The notes: generated by a model from the sequence alone, not told the origin. A stretch of 64,000 nt of DNA from Crocinitomicaceae bacterium (GCA_029238665.1 JAQWFQ010000012.1:124001-188000); one strand, 5' to 3'; shown: positions 1 to 9,687, numbered from the stretch's first letter. Numbers and translations: made by a program.

Positions 1-710
1 GCATCTGTAAAGTACCCATATGCCTCATCCCAGTGGTGCTCCATTAATGTGTAATATTTTCCGCCTGCGGCATCTACAGCTGTTGTGTTGTCAACGTCCA
101 TTTTTCCAGCTCCAAAATATGTGTTTAGTGCTTGGTTTAAGAAAACAGCACCCATCAGTCCTTTTTCAATGACCTGAACTTTTTCGACACCATTTGCATC
201 TACTAGATAGGTGCTTGTTCCAGAAGAAAGAGTTCCCGCCTGTCCGTTGGTAGCTGTCGTAGCATTGTCCATACTGGCTGTTGCCAACTCATCCATAAAC
301 AGTTCGAATACGGCAACATCGGCTGTAAAACATTTATTTTTTAACTGTTTTGTTGAGGTGAATGAAAAGAACCCATTTCCATCGTTGTTCTCGTTTGCAA
401 ATGCATCTTTGATTATTTGCGCATCAAGTGCTGTAGAGGTACCTGTTTTCATATAGGTAACCATTTCGCTAAGTTGATTTAGACGATCCGTTTGCCCACT
501 AAAACTTACCGTTGAATTTCCATCTGTATCTGTGAATGAAAACGTAGAAGGAATGGTATAAAGCGTAGAAGGATCATAAGTACAGCTTCCATCGTCTTTT
601 TTTGCTTTTGGACTGTAGTTGTTTGCTGCTTCATCTGTACAACCTTCTTTTCTACAAGAAACTGTAGTTATTCCAATGATTGCGACGAGTATTAATAATG
701 AATTTTTCAT
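1..710 (-). CDS. DUF4856-type lipoprotein, 3' end outside window
   Basis: The reading frame starts at the ATG whose complement lies at 708-710 and is still open at base 1, so only about the first 236 residues are visible. The N-terminus is a lipoprotein signal ending in a Cys near residue 19 (VSC-RKEG). It is followed by the Cys-bracketed Asp/Asn motif GCTDEAANNYSPKAKKDDGS, a short segment common at the N-terminus of Bacteroidota surface lipoproteins. The rest (a sexually unremarkable Ser/Thr-rich globular region ending in MEHHWDEAYGYF) resembles the DUF4856 family. That family is often found near imelysin-like and iron-uptake genes; this is family knowledge, not seen here. It is divergent from the cytochrome b561 gene and shares a palindrome-rich control region with it. 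Confidence 0.7.
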   Translation of the reverse strand, partial: MKNSLLILVAIIGITTVSCRKEGCTDEAANNYSPKAKKDDGSCTYDPSTLYTIPSTFSFTDTDGNSTVSFSGQTDRLNQLSEMVTYMKTGTSTALDAQIIKDAFANENNDGNGFFSFTSTKQLKNKCFTADVAVFELFMDELATASMDNATTATNGQAGTLSSGTSTYLVDANGVEKVQVIEKGLMGAVFLNQALNTYFGAGKMDVDNTTAVDAAGGKYYTLMEHHWDEAYGYFTD

Positions 711-736
711 GTGTTTAACGAATTAAAATTTTGTTA

Positions 737-744
737 CAAAATAA
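737..744 (-). promoter_or_regulatory. possible -7 box of the DUF4856 gene
   Basis: On the minus strand this reads TTATTTTG, one mismatch from the Bacteroidota -7 consensus TAnnTTTG. A TTG lies 20 nt further upstream (765-767), inside the first copy of the 39-bp module, so a protein bound there would cover the -33 region. The match is imperfect and the call is tentative. Confidence 0.35.
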
Positions 745-764
745 CGGTATTGGTAACCTTTACG

Positions 765-803
765 CAATACCTTAAAAAGGGTATTTAAAATCAATCTAAA
801 TAA
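765..803. repeat. 39-bp regulatory module, copy 1
   Basis: This copy matches 911-949 at 31 of 39 positions in the same orientation. It holds two inverted repeats: AATACC (766-771), 8 nt, GGTATT (780-785); and TTTAAA (784-789), 5 nt, TCTAAA (795-800). The second is a 6-5-6 palindrome with one mismatch. It lies just upstream of the DUF4856 gene and is a candidate operator. Confidence 0.55.
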
Positions 804-910
804 CATAAATAAAGACGTGGCCAATGCCTTAAAATCATGTATTATTTAGGTGTAATTTTTCACCTTTTTAATAAAGTTGATGCAAAGTAATGGAGAATTC
901 ACTTCCTTTA

Positions 911-949
911 CAATACCACAAAAAAGGTGTTTAGATTTATTCTAAATAA
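911..949. repeat. 39-bp regulatory module, copy 2
   Basis: Second copy of the module. AATACC (912-917), 8 nt, GGTGTT (926-931) is followed by a perfect 6-5-6 palindrome, TTTAGATTTATTCTAAA (930-946). It ends 2 nt before the TAACTTTG -7 box of the cytochrome b561 gene, so a bound protein would cover the promoter spacer. I infer repression by a dimeric regulator, possibly metal-responsive given the neighbouring genes. Confidence 0.55.
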
Positions 950-951
950 AC

Positions 952-959
952 TAACTTTG
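952..959 (+). promoter_or_regulatory. -7 promoter box of the cytochrome b561 gene
   Basis: TAACTTTG is a perfect match to the Bacteroidota TAnnTTTG element and lies 23 nt before the ATG at 983. The perfect palindrome at 930-946 sits immediately upstream, where the -33 element would be, and no clear separate TTTG -33 box is visible. Confidence 0.6.
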
Positions 960-982
960 ATTACGATTTAAAACGTAGAGCT

Positions 983-1540
983 ATGCCAGAAAAAAAATAC
1001 ACACTTCCTTACCGTTTGTTGCATTGGGCGATTGCATTTTCAATGTTATTTATGCTATTAACCATTTTCTTGAGATTGAACTGGATGAATAAGCATAACA
1101 TGGCTGATATAATGACTGCAGGGTTAAGCGAGTTAAACATCGCTATAGGAGAAGATGAGGCAATCTCAATTGCTAAATCGATACGCAGGCCTATGTGGAA
1201 CTGGCACGTATACATTGGCTATGTATTGGTTGGTTTGTATATACTTCGAATGCTTTTAATTCTGAAAGAAGGATGGAAGTTCTCTTTCAAAGGAAAGTTA
1301 AGGGAAAGGGTTAAATCGTGGAGCTACGCACTTTTTTATATACTCTTGGCATCGGCGTTAACTTCTGGACTAATTATTGAATTTGGTCCGCGGGAATACA
1401 AGCATACGACAGAAGAATTCCATGAACTATCGTTGTATTGGTTAATCCTATTTATTGTAATCCACTTTACAGGACTTGTTATTGCCGAGAAGTTTGATAA
1501 TAAGGGAGCCGTAAATAAAATGATCACGGGAAGAGATTAG
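983..1540 (+). CDS. cytochrome b561-family membrane protein
   Basis: A 185-residue integral membrane protein with four predicted helices. Candidate heme-axial histidines sit within or at the ends of helices: H14 (LLHW), H75 (NWHVYIG), H147 (FHEL) and H161 (VIHFTG). This pattern fits the cytochrome b561 family (prokaryotic b561/COG3038 type), which carries electrons across the inner membrane between quinol or small donors and an acceptor. A long polar loop (residues about 35-70) between helices 1 and 2 is larger than usual. The gene stands alone, ends at a strong terminator, and shares a palindrome-bearing region with a divergent surface lipoprotein. I infer co-regulation, perhaps iron-dependent. 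The electron partner is unknown. Confidence 0.8.
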   Translation: MPEKKYTLPYRLLHWAIAFSMLFMLLTIFLRLNWMNKHNMADIMTAGLSELNIAIGEDEAISIAKSIRRPMWNWHVYIGYVLVGLYILRMLLILKEGWKFSFKGKLRERVKSWSYALFYILLASALTSGLIIEFGPREYKHTTEEFHELSLYWLILFIVIHFTGLVIAEKFDNKGAVNKMITGRD

Positions 1541-1549
1541 TCGATATAA

Positions 1550-1578
1550 AAAATGGAAACCGGTAAGGTTTCCATTTT
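1550..1578. terminator. bidirectional intrinsic terminator
   Basis: A perfect 12-bp stem (AAAATGGAAACC, 1550-1561, with GGTTTCCATTTT, 1567-1578) closes a 5-nt loop. The A/T ends give U-rich tails on both strands. It lies between the convergent ends of the cytochrome b561 gene (1540) and lepA (1598). Confidence 0.85.
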
Positions 1579-1597
1579 GATCATATGTGGTAAACGA

Positions 1598-3394
1598 TTA
1601 ATCGTTCAGTTTCAACACCGCTAAAAAGGCTTCTTGTGGAATTTCAACACGTCCAACCTGACGCATACGCTTCTTTCCTGCTTTTTGTTTTTCAAGAAGT
1701 TTACGCTTACGAGAAATGTCTCCTCCATAACATTTTGCAGTTACATCCTTACGCAAGGCTTTAATTGTTTCTCGTGCAATTACTTTAGCTCCAATTGCAG
1801 CTTGAATTGGAATTTCAAATTGTTGCCTAGGGATTAACTCCTTTAGCTTTAGGCAAATACGTTTCCCTAAGTTATAAGCGTTTGACCTGTGAACTAATGC
1901 AGACAAAGCATCTACAACTTCAGCATTTAACATTAGGTCCATACGGATTAGGTCAGAAGTTCTATATCCAATTGGGTGGTAATCGAAGGATGCATAACCC
2001 CTCGATACGGTCTTTAATTTATCATAAAAGTCGAATACAATCTCACCCATTGGCATCTCAAAGGACAACTCAACACGGTCTTGTGTTAAATATACCTGGT
2101 TTGTCAATTCTCCACGTTTGTCAATACATAAATTCATGATTTGACCGACATATTCAGACTTTGTAATAACCTGTGCTTTGATATACGGTTCTTCAATTCG
2201 GTCCATTCCTGAAGGGTCAGGAAGTTCAGAAGGGTTGTTTACAATCTTTTCAACATCAGGAGTTTTATTCATGAAGGCTTTGTACGAAACATTTGGAACC
2301 GTAGTGATTACCGTCATCTTAAACTCACGTTCTAGGCGCTCTTGAATAATTTCCATGTGGAGCATTCCTAAGAATCCACAACGGAAACCAAACCCAAGTG
2401 CGGCAGAAGATTCAGCTTCAAAAACCAAGGAAGAATCATTCAACTGAAGTTTCTCCATGGAATACCTCAACTCTTCGTAGTCTTCAGTGTCAACGGGATA
2501 TATACCAGCAAATACCATTGGTTTTACATCCTCAAAACCTTTAAGCATTTCTTGCGTAGGGTTTTCATGTGTTGTAATTGTATCTCCAACTTTAACTTCA
2601 GCCGCCTTCTTAATACCAGAAATAATGTAACCAACATCTCCAGCTTTAACTTCTTTTTGAGGGGAGAGATCCATTTTTAAAATCCCAACCTCTTCAGCAT
2701 TATACGACTTTCCTGTATTTAAAAATTTAACTTTATCTCCTTTGCGAATCACCCCGTTTTTAACTCGGAAATAGGCAATAATTCCTCTGAAAGAGTTAAA
2801 TACTGAGTCAAAAATCATTGCTTGTAATGGTGCTTCTTCATCTCCTTTTGGCGCAGGAATACGGTCAATTACAGCTTTTAATATTTCTTCAACACCTAAG
2901 CCTGTTTTACCAGATGCAGGAATTACTTCGTTCGGGTCACAACCGATTAATTCAACAATTTGATCGGTAACTTCTTCTGGTTGTGCACCAGGCAAGTCCA
3001 TTTTATTTAAAATTGGAATAATCTCTAAATTGTGCTCTAAGGCTAAGTATAAATTTGATATTGTTTGTGCTTCAATTCCTTGAGAGGCATCTACAATTAA
3101 TAGAGCTCCTTCACAGGCAGCAATGGAGCGCGAAACCTCGTAAGAGAAATCAACATGTCCAGGTGTGTCAATTAAATTCAAAACATATTCTTCACCACCT
3201 AGGCTATAATTCATTTGAATTGCATGGCTCTTAATGGTGATTCCGCGTTCACGTTCCAGGTCCATATCATCCAACGCTTGGTTCTGCATTTCTCTATCAG
3301 AAATAGTCCCTGTTGTCTGTAATAAGCGATCTGCGAGTGTACTCTTCCCGTGATCAATATGTGCAATAATGCAAAAGTTTCGAATGTTCTTCAT
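1598..3394 (-). CDS. lepA: elongation factor 4 (LepA), translational GTPase
   Basis: A 598-residue ribosome-binding GTPase that acts on the translating ribosome, with a back-translocation or initiation-quality role proposed for the family. Visible motifs are the P-loop AHIDHGKST near the N-terminus, RGITIKSH in switch I, DTPGHVDF, and NKMDLPGA for guanine recognition. The LepA-specific C-terminal domain ends in [19 protein letters not shown]. An in-frame extension to 3430 exists, but the conserved [19 protein letters not shown] start sets the ATG at 3392-3394. The gene appears monocistronic and its stop faces a strong bidirectional terminator. Identity is secure. Confidence 0.98.
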   Translation of the reverse strand: MKNIRNFCIIAHIDHGKSTLADRLLQTTGTISDREMQNQALDDMDLERERGITIKSHAIQMNYSLGGEEYVLNLIDTPGHVDFSYEVSRSIAACEGALLIVDASQGIEAQTISNLYLALEHNLEIIPILNKMDLPGAQPEEVTDQIVELIGCDPNEVIPASGKTGLGVEEILKAVIDRIPAPKGDEEAPLQAMIFDSVFNSFRGIIAYFRVKNGVIRKGDKVKFLNTGKSYNAEEVGILKMDLSPQKEVKAGDVGYIISGIKKAAEVKVGDTITTHENPTQEMLKGFEDVKPMVFAGIYPVDTEDYEELRYSMEKLQLNDSSLVFEAESSAALGFGFRCGFLGMLHMEIIQERLEREFKMTVITTVPNVSYKAFMNKTPDVEKIVNNPSELPDPSGMDRIEEPYIKAQVITKSEYVGQIMNLCIDKRGELTNQVYLTQDRVELSFEMPMGEIVFDFYDKLKTVSRGYASFDYHPIGYRTSDLIRMDLMLNAEVVDALSALVHRSNAYNLGKRICLKLKELIPRQQFEIPIQAAIGAKVIARETIKALRKDVTAKCYGGDISRKRKLLEKQKAGKKRMRQVGRVEIPQEAFLAVLKLND

Positions 3395-3427
3395 ATCGGT
3401 ATAACACTGTCTAATTGACACAGCATG

Positions 3428-3446
3428 CAAAAATACACCAAAATTA
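3428..3446 (-). promoter_or_regulatory. candidate lepA promoter boxes
   Basis: Two perfect minus-strand TAnnTTTG matches lie side by side: TATTTTTG (3435-3428) and TAATTTTG (3446-3439), 33 and 44 nt upstream of the lepA ATG. I cannot tell which is used, and no convincing -33 element is visible for either. Confidence 0.45.
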
Positions 3447-3477
3447 TGAATTGCAGGAGTATGGGGCTGTAAAACAT

Positions 3478-3507
3478 TGAACGGGAAAGGCTAACCTCTC
3501 CCGTTCA
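3478..3507 (-). terminator. hairpin downstream of the MutS-like gene
   Basis: A 9-bp perfect stem (TGAACGGGA, 3478-3486, with TCCCGTTCA, 3499-3507) has further GG/CC pairing inside the loop. On the minus strand it is followed by a short T run. It lies about 165 nt beyond the stop of the MutS-like gene. The 3508-3672 stretch between them is AT-rich and holds nothing recognisable. Confidence 0.55.
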
Positions 3508-3672
3508 AAAACTAAATTACTAACTTATTTATGAAAACTAATCTCATATTAAATACGCTGTAAACATTGAAATAGTATATCCGTATTGGAAGTTTAACAT
3601 TTTTTTTCAATTGATTATGAGTGGGATGAAGTCTTTCTGTGTGTTTTTATACTTGAAATTATAGTTTTTGCA

Positions 3673-5442
3673 TTACACAATTTCCATTTTCCGAAGTAAG
3701 AACGAAGCATTCATGTTTTGACAAACTCCAAGTTTGATTTTATAGTCAAAGAAAAGTTCATCATCTATAATTTGTGCATCAAAGTAATAGTTCTTGATTT
3801 CGGGGTGTGTTTTAGACAGTTCACATAAACTTAAATCGTGTGTTGCAATAAGTCCTGTTGACTTACTAGCTATTAATTTTTCTAAAAACTGTTGAGACCC
3901 TTCGGCTTTATCTTTACTATTTGTTCCTTTTAGAATTTCATCCAGTATGACAAAATAGTCGTCAGTTTTTAGCGCATCTACAATGAATTTTAAACGCTTC
4001 AATTCTGAAAAGAAATAAGATTCAGCATTCTGTAAAGAGTCTGAGGTGCGCATACTCGAAATTACCTTGCATGGGTTATAGACATATGATTTTGCCCAAA
4101 CAGGAAGCCCGCAATTTGCCATAACAAGATTCAGAGCAACGGTTCTAAGGAAGGTTGATTTACCCGCCATGTTAGCACCTGTAATGATGAAAAAATCGGT
4201 GGAATTAATAGTGATATTATTCGAAACTAAATCTCCTTTTAGCAGAAGGGGATGCCCAAGTTTTTCGGCGACAAGCTTTTTGGACTCATCGTTTGAAATG
4301 GTTGGATAGATGTAGCTTGGATTATTGAAGGTAAGTGTCGCCATTGAGTTTTTTGCATCGAAATACTCGATTACATCAAACCAGTCTTTAACCTGTTTGG
4401 CGTTTTCTTGAATCCAAGATTCTATACGCCTCCCGAAAATGATATCCCAAAGAAAAAAACCATTAATAATAGGAGTTAGGAAAATATTGTTCCGATTTCC
4501 TAAGTTACTGATGTCTTTTGTCAGTGCTTTAAGTTTTGTTGAAGCGGGAGTTTCATTGAAATAAATTTTTTCGCGCTGCGCTTTAAGGAGTGTTGACTCG
4601 AAGGATTCACGCTCAATAATTTTGAGCAATGCTGCATATTGAGATAGCGTATCTTGCACTTTTGTTGCACGGTAATATAGTGCGCTTGTTTTTTTTACAA
4701 ACGTTCCAACTATTGTGAGCCCGAGCATTAACCAAAGCAGGATTATACCGCCTGAAATTAAATGCATTGTATACGCAGCAATTAATCCGATGGAAATGAG
4801 TGAAAATACAGCAGGCAGGTGTTTGGTGATAGGAGGCAGGTAGGGCTTGTAGTGTGATAACCAATTAAGAATTGGTTCAGAATCACTTTCGCCTTCAACA
4901 ATTGCAGCAGTTGTCTTAAAGTGGTGTCTAAATACGGCTTTTTTACAAAGTTCTTTATTTGCTTCTTGCTTTTGTTGTATGCCTTTTATGTGGTTTTCAT
5001 TTAGCCAAAAAGCCAATAATTCTTCTCCTTTCTTTGTTTCGGTTCTATTAATAAGCTGAAATAATGATCCCTGTCCAAACAGGTCGATGTCTTGGTTGTA
5101 TTTATGACCCTCAAAGATATATGTACTTCCATTTGAAATCTGAGATAGGTCTCCTTCTAAAACCTGTACTTCTAAAGCGTTTAGCTCGAGGCTTTTTTTT
5201 AGGTAGGTTATTTGTGCTTTTAAATCGGAAGACTTAGATACGAGTTTCAAAAAAAGAATTAGCCCAACGGTAAAACTTATCCCAACGAGCATACTGTTTT
5301 CAAAAAACAAGTAAGTAATTAAAGTAGTTCCAACAAACGTGGAAAGACGTAGCATAGAAAACAAGAAGGTTTTCTTCTTCTGTTTAGAAAGCAGAGTAGA
5401 AGTTTCTTTAATGCGTGAATTGTAATAATTTTGGGGATTCAT
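3673..5442 (-). CDS. membrane-anchored MutS-like ATPase (MutS domain V family)
   Basis: A protein of about 589 residues with the MutS ATPase core: Walker A GANMAGKST near residue 422, Walker B VILDEIL near 498 and a following ATHDLSL switch. The usual N-terminal mismatch-binding domains are missing. In their place are hydrophobic segments, a pair near residues 30-65 and another pair near 210-250, suggesting membrane anchoring. Such short MutS homologues are common in Bacteroidota and are not canonical mismatch repair enzymes; their role is unknown. A longer frame reaches 5475, but it would begin inside the terminator hairpin of the upstream sucB operon, so I place the start at the ATG at 5440-5442. 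Confidence 0.85.
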   Translation of the reverse strand: MNPQNYYNSRIKETSTLLSKQKKKTFLFSMLRLSTFVGTTLITYLFFENSMLVGISFTVGLILFLKLVSKSSDLKAQITYLKKSLELNALEVQVLEGDLSQISNGSTYIFEGHKYNQDIDLFGQGSLFQLINRTETKKGEELLAFWLNENHIKGIQQKQEANKELCKKAVFRHHFKTTAAIVEGESDSEPILNWLSHYKPYLPPITKHLPAVFSLISIGLIAAYTMHLISGGIILLWLMLGLTIVGTFVKKTSALYYRATKVQDTLSQYAALLKIIERESFESTLLKAQREKIYFNETPASTKLKALTKDISNLGNRNNIFLTPIINGFFLWDIIFGRRIESWIQENAKQVKDWFDVIEYFDAKNSMATLTFNNPSYIYPTISNDESKKLVAEKLGHPLLLKGDLVSNNITINSTDFFIITGANMAGKSTFLRTVALNLVMANCGLPVWAKSYVYNPCKVISSMRTSDSLQNAESYFFSELKRLKFIVDALKTDDYFVILDEILKGTNSKDKAEGSQQFLEKLIASKSTGLIATHDLSLCELSKTHPEIKNYYFDAQIIDDELFFDYKIKLGVCQNMNASFLLRKMEIV

Positions 5443-5446
5443 AGGT

Positions 5447-5483
5447 GTAAAAAAAGGCTTTTGTAAAACGTACAAAAGCCTTT
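5447..5483 (-). terminator. intrinsic terminator of the sucA-sucB operon
   Basis: A perfect 13-bp stem (AAAGGCTTTTGTA, 5453-5465, with TACAAAAGCCTTT, 5471-5483) closes a 5-nt loop. On the minus strand it runs into seven T residues. It lies about 70 nt after the sucB stop and directly before the MutS-like start. Confidence 0.9.
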
Positions 5484-5552
5484 AGAAGTATTATATGATA
5501 AATTTCAGTTTATTGAAAACCGTTCTTGTGATAATTATAAATGCTTTCCCTT

Positions 5553-6815
5553 CTACAATCCTAGGAGAACTTCAGTAGGGCTTTTTGCACCAAAAATCAT
5601 TCGTTCAGGGTTCTCTAACATTTCTTTCACCTTGACTAAGAAGCTTACAGATTCTTTACCATCAATAATTCTGTGGTCATAAGATAAAGCAAGGTACATA
5701 ATTGGACGAATTTCAACCTTTCCATTAATCGCAACAGGTCTTTCAACAATGTTATGCATTCCAAGAATAGCAGATTGTGGAGGGTTAATAATTGGAGTCG
5801 ACAGCATCGATCCGAATACACCACCATTTGTAATTGTGAACGTACCTCCAGTCATTTCGTCTGGCGTAATTTTCCCATCTCGTGCTTTAATTGCTAATCG
5901 TTTTATCTCTCGCTCAATTTCGGCTAATGACATTTGCTCTGCGTTACGTACAACAGGAACCATTAATCCTTTTGGTGAAGAAACAGCAATGCCAATGTCT
6001 GCATAATCATGAAGAATCATTTCTTTCCCGTCAATTTGTGCGTTTACAGCAGGGTATAGGTTCAATGCTTCTGTTACAGCTTTTGTAAAGAAAGACATAA
6101 ACCCAAGATTTACCTCATGGTAATCAGCAAATGCTTTTTTATATTTTGCACGTAAATCCATGATAGGCTTCATATCAACTTCATTGAATGTAGTTAACAT
6201 GGCCGTGTCATTTTTTACAGCAACTAATCGTTCTGCAATTTTACGACGCATTAATGACATTTTTTCGCGAGACTGTTCTCTAGTTCCACCCCAGCCTTGT
6301 GCAGCAGCAGAGGAGAATCCAGCAGCCATAGCAGCAACGACATCTTGTTTCGTGATGCGTCCATCTTTACCTGTACCACTTAATTGGTTTGAGTTAATCC
6401 CATTTTCTGCCATTATTTTAGCAGCAGCAACAGACGGAGTCCCTGTTGCGTACGATTTTTTCTCATTTACTGGATTTGGGCTGGGTGCAACTGGCTTAGT
6501 TTCTTCTTTAACAGGAGCAGTCACTACTTCTGGAGTAGCAACCTCCCCTGCAGAAACAAATCCTTCTGGTTTTTTTGCGCTGGTATCAATCAGGCAAACA
6601 ACAGCTCCAACGTTAACCGTATCACCATCTTCCGCTTTCAGTGTAATGATACCACTTTCTTCAGCAGGCAATTCTAATGTTGCTTTGTCAGAGTCTACTT
6701 CGGCAATTGCTTGATCCTTTTCAACATAGTCACCATCAGAGACTAACCATTGTGCAATCTCTACTTCAGAAATTGACTCTCCTGGACTTGGCACTTTCAT
6801 TTCTAATACTGACAT
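5553..6815 (-). CDS. sucB: 2-oxoglutarate dehydrogenase E2, dihydrolipoyl succinyltransferase
   Basis: A 420-residue E2 subunit of the 2-oxoglutarate dehydrogenase complex; it transfers the succinyl group to CoA in the cytoplasmic TCA cycle. The N-terminal lipoyl domain carries [10 protein letters not shown] with the lipoyl lysine at K44. A Pro/Ala/Val-rich linker follows, then an E3/E1-binding domain ([15 protein letters not shown] to [11 protein letters not shown]) near 120-165. The C-terminal catalytic domain has YDHRIIDG with H381 and D385. It lies 42 nt downstream of sucA, so the two are one operon with a strong terminator after it. The E3 subunit gene is not in this window. Confidence 0.97.
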   Translation of the reverse strand: MSVLEMKVPSPGESISEVEIAQWLVSDGDYVEKDQAIAEVDSDKATLELPAEESGIITLKAEDGDTVNVGAVVCLIDTSAKKPEGFVSAGEVATPEVVTAPVKEETKPVAPSPNPVNEKKSYATGTPSVAAAKIMAENGINSNQLSGTGKDGRITKQDVVAAMAAGFSSAAAQGWGGTREQSREKMSLMRRKIAERLVAVKNDTAMLTTFNEVDMKPIMDLRAKYKKAFADYHEVNLGFMSFFTKAVTEALNLYPAVNAQIDGKEMILHDYADIGIAVSSPKGLMVPVVRNAEQMSLAEIEREIKRLAIKARDGKITPDEMTGGTFTITNGGVFGSMLSTPIINPPQSAILGMHNIVERPVAINGKVEIRPIMYLALSYDHRIIDGKESVSFLVKVKEMLENPERMIFGAKSPTEVLLGL

Positions 6816-6857
6816 ATCTCTAACTTTAATTTTTTATTATAAACGACTTAGCCGTTA

Positions 6858-9590
6858 CTATTTTTTAGTGTTCACTTTAGCGTAGGCAAACAACTCATTA
6901 AACAAGCGCTCTAATCTTCTTTTGTGAAGGTCATGAGAACCTCCGGCAGCAGCAGCTGACGGGCGTCTACAGATTCCAATTAGGCTTAAGCTTCTTAATT
7001 GCATAGCCATATAAGTCCAAGCACCCATGTTTTCAGGTTCTTCTTGTGCCCAAATTAAATTCTTGGCATGCTTATATTTTGCAAGAATTTCATCTATTTG
7101 AGTTGCTGGCAGTGGGTATAATTGTTCTATTCGAACAAAGGCCATGTTATCAACACCTAATTCCTCTGCCTTTTCAGTTGCTTCGTAATAGAACTTACCT
7201 GAACAGAAAACTACAGTATCAATGTTTTTAACATTTGCTGTTGGATCGTCAAGAACTTCCTGAAAGCTTCCTTTTGCCATAGCGTCTAGTGTAGATGTAG
7301 CTCTAGGATGACGCAATAATAATTTTGGAGAGAAAACAACTAATGGCTTTCTAAATTCACGTTTCATCTGCCTTCTCAACAAGTGAAAGTGATTCGCAGG
7401 AGTAGACGTATTGACAATCTGTATATTCAAGTCAGCACATTGCTGTAAGAAACGTTCCATACGGCCACTTGAGTGTTCAGCACCTTGGCCCTCGTATCCA
7501 TGAGGGAGCAACATAACCAATCCACTTTGAGTTGACCATTTATCTTCACCAGCGGTAATAAACTGATCGACGATAATTTGTGCTCCATTGTAAAAATCTC
7601 CAAATTGTGCCTCCCAAATTGTCAAGCCATTTGGACAAGCTAGTGAGTAGCCATATTCATACCCTAATACACCATATTCTGAAAGAAACGAGTTGTATAT
7701 TGTAAATGGTGCTTGCGTTTTTGAAAGCATGTTTAGTGTGACCACTTCTTCTTCAGTATCTTCTGTTTTAACGACAGCATGACGGTGAGAAAAAGTTCCT
7801 CTTTCAACATCTTGCCCCGAAATACGAACAGGGTGACCTTCGTCTAAAAGTGTTGCATAAGCAAGCATTTCAGCGGTTCCCCAATCCAGGCGATCTTCTT
7901 TAATCGCATTGAATCGATCTTTGAAAATCTTAGATATTTTTCTGAAATATTTTTTCCCCTCTGGAAGCGTTGCTAGTTTTTCGCCAAGTTCATTCAACTT
8001 CTTTTTACTTACTCCAGTTGAAGGTGATTTAATGAAGTCTGCGGCCTTACCACTTCTATACCCCTCCCAAGCATCGCTTAAGAAATCGTATACCAGTGCT
8101 TTTTCATGTTTTCTAGATTCTTTAAATTCGTCCTCTAGATAATCGTTAAACTCGTCTGTAAACTTCTTGGCCTCTTCTCTATTTAGAACACCTTCTCCAA
8201 TTAGTTGGTTCAGGTAGATGTCTTTTAAGCCTGGGTGTTTAGCTATAAGGTTATATAGGTTTGGTTGCGTAAATTTAGGCTCATCACCTTCGTTATGGCC
8301 GTATTTTCGGTATCCCAATAAATCAATAAAAATATCGCCATTGAAATGTTGGCGGTACTCCATAGCCATTTCCATTACTTGAATTACAGCTTCAATGTCG
8401 TCGCCATTTACATGAAAGACAGGACAGAGTGTAGTTTTTGCAACATCAGTACAATATGTTGAAGAACGTCCATCCAAGTAGTTTGTAGTAAACCCAACCT
8501 GATTGTTAGTAACAATATGAATAGTTCCACCGGTTTTATAGCCATCTAATTGGGCCATTTGCACTGTTTCATAAACAACTCCTTGACCAGCAATTGCAGC
8601 GTCTCCGTGAATTAATACGGGACAAACTTTTTTATAATCGTAATTTAATTTATGCTCAACTTTCGCTCTTGAAATCCCTTCTACAACAGGGTTAACCGCT
8701 TCTAGATGAGAAGGATTTGGAGAAAGGGTAAGTACAAGGTCTTTTCCTTTTTTTGATTTAACAAACGAAGTAAATCCTTGGTGATACTTAACGTCGCCAT
8801 CAAAGCGTTCATCAATTTCAAATTCTTTCCCTTCAAATTCTGAGAAAATATCTTTTGGTCGTTTTTCAAAAATATTGGTGAGGGTATTTAAACGCCCTCT
8901 ATGTGCCATTCCAACCACAAACTGTTCAACACCGTTGTCTGATCCCTTTTGAACTAGTGTATCCAAAGCTGGAATTAAGGCTTCTAACCCTTCAACAGAA
9001 AAACGTTTTTGCCCTACGAATTTTTTCCCTAGAAAAGATTCAAAACCTGTTGCTTGAGCCAACTTCTTAAAAATATCGATTTTACGATTTGCGTCGTATT
9101 TTGGTCGATTTTTTAATTCAATGGTTTGTTTAAACCATTGAATACGGTTTGGTTCATGCATGTACATATATTCAATACCAATGGATTGACAATATGTTTC
9201 CTCAAGGTCTTTAATGATTTCTCGAAGTGTTGCTGGACCAATTCCAATTTCTTCTCCTGCTTGAAAAACAACGTCTAAGTCACTTTCTTCTAAGTTGAAG
9301 TTTGCAATATCAAGGGAGGGTGCATATTTCCGTCTGTCTCTTACCGGGTTTGTTTTTGTAAAAAGATGGCCACGGTTTCGATAACCGTCAATCAAATTAA
9401 TTACGTTAAACTCCTTACGGAAGTTTTCAGGGATTTCGCCCCCATCTTCAAAGTTAGTTCTAGCAAAATCAAATCCTTCAAAGAATTTTTTCCAGCCGAG
9501 ATCAACACTCTCAGGGTCTTGAATGTACGATTTGTACAAATTGTCAATTGCGTTTACATCCGCATTTCCAACATATGATACTTTATCCAT
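6858..9590 (-). CDS. sucA: 2-oxoglutarate dehydrogenase E1, thiamine diphosphate-dependent
   Basis: A 910-residue E1 subunit that decarboxylates 2-oxoglutarate and passes the succinyl group to the SucB lipoyl arm. Expected motifs are visible: an N-terminal segment (NLYKSYIQDPESVDLGWKKF) that contacts E2, GMAHRGRLNTL, GDAAIAGQGVVYETVQM and RKYGHNEGDEP in the thiamine diphosphate region, and near the C-terminus WAQEEPENMGAW. Length is close to the usual 930. It is the first gene of the sucAB operon, with a good -7 box about 30 nt upstream. No anomaly seen. Confidence 0.97.
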   Translation of the reverse strand: MDKVSYVGNADVNAIDNLYKSYIQDPESVDLGWKKFFEGFDFARTNFEDGGEIPENFRKEFNVINLIDGYRNRGHLFTKTNPVRDRRKYAPSLDIANFNLEESDLDVVFQAGEEIGIGPATLREIIKDLEETYCQSIGIEYMYMHEPNRIQWFKQTIELKNRPKYDANRKIDIFKKLAQATGFESFLGKKFVGQKRFSVEGLEALIPALDTLVQKGSDNGVEQFVVGMAHRGRLNTLTNIFEKRPKDIFSEFEGKEFEIDERFDGDVKYHQGFTSFVKSKKGKDLVLTLSPNPSHLEAVNPVVEGISRAKVEHKLNYDYKKVCPVLIHGDAAIAGQGVVYETVQMAQLDGYKTGGTIHIVTNNQVGFTTNYLDGRSSTYCTDVAKTTLCPVFHVNGDDIEAVIQVMEMAMEYRQHFNGDIFIDLLGYRKYGHNEGDEPKFTQPNLYNLIAKHPGLKDIYLNQLIGEGVLNREEAKKFTDEFNDYLEDEFKESRKHEKALVYDFLSDAWEGYRSGKAADFIKSPSTGVSKKKLNELGEKLATLPEGKKYFRKISKIFKDRFNAIKEDRLDWGTAEMLAYATLLDEGHPVRISGQDVERGTFSHRHAVVKTEDTEEEVVTLNMLSKTQAPFTIYNSFLSEYGVLGYEYGYSLACPNGLTIWEAQFGDFYNGAQIIVDQFITAGEDKWSTQSGLVMLLPHGYEGQGAEHSSGRMERFLQQCADLNIQIVNTSTPANHFHLLRRQMKREFRKPLVVFSPKLLLRHPRATSTLDAMAKGSFQEVLDDPTANVKNIDTVVFCSGKFYYEATEKAEELGVDNMAFVRIEQLYPLPATQIDEILAKYKHAKNLIWAQEEPENMGAWTYMAMQLRSLSLIGICRRPSAAAAGGSHDLHKRRLERLFNELFAYAKVNTKK

Positions 9591-9618
9591 TATTTCTTAT
9601 GCACAGTTTATGGAAAAC

Positions 9619-9626
9619 CAAAGTTA
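9619..9626 (-). promoter_or_regulatory. -7 box of the sucAB operon
   Basis: The minus strand reads TAACTTTG, a perfect TAnnTTTG, 28 nt upstream of the sucA ATG. No TTTG -33 element is evident at the usual spacing. Confidence 0.5.
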
Positions 9627-9687
9627 GACAATTTGAATACTTCTGGCCATTAGATTGACGAAAAATGCTTGATAATATGTTAGATTT

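Noticed and set aside
5443-5475. Longer N-terminus for the MutS-like ATPase
   Set aside because: These codons lie within the stem and T tract of the sucAB terminator.
6160-6714. 184-residue open frame opposite sucB
   Set aside because: sucB is certain on the minus strand; the opposite frame is open because of its Ala/Val/Pro-rich linker and shows no family motif.
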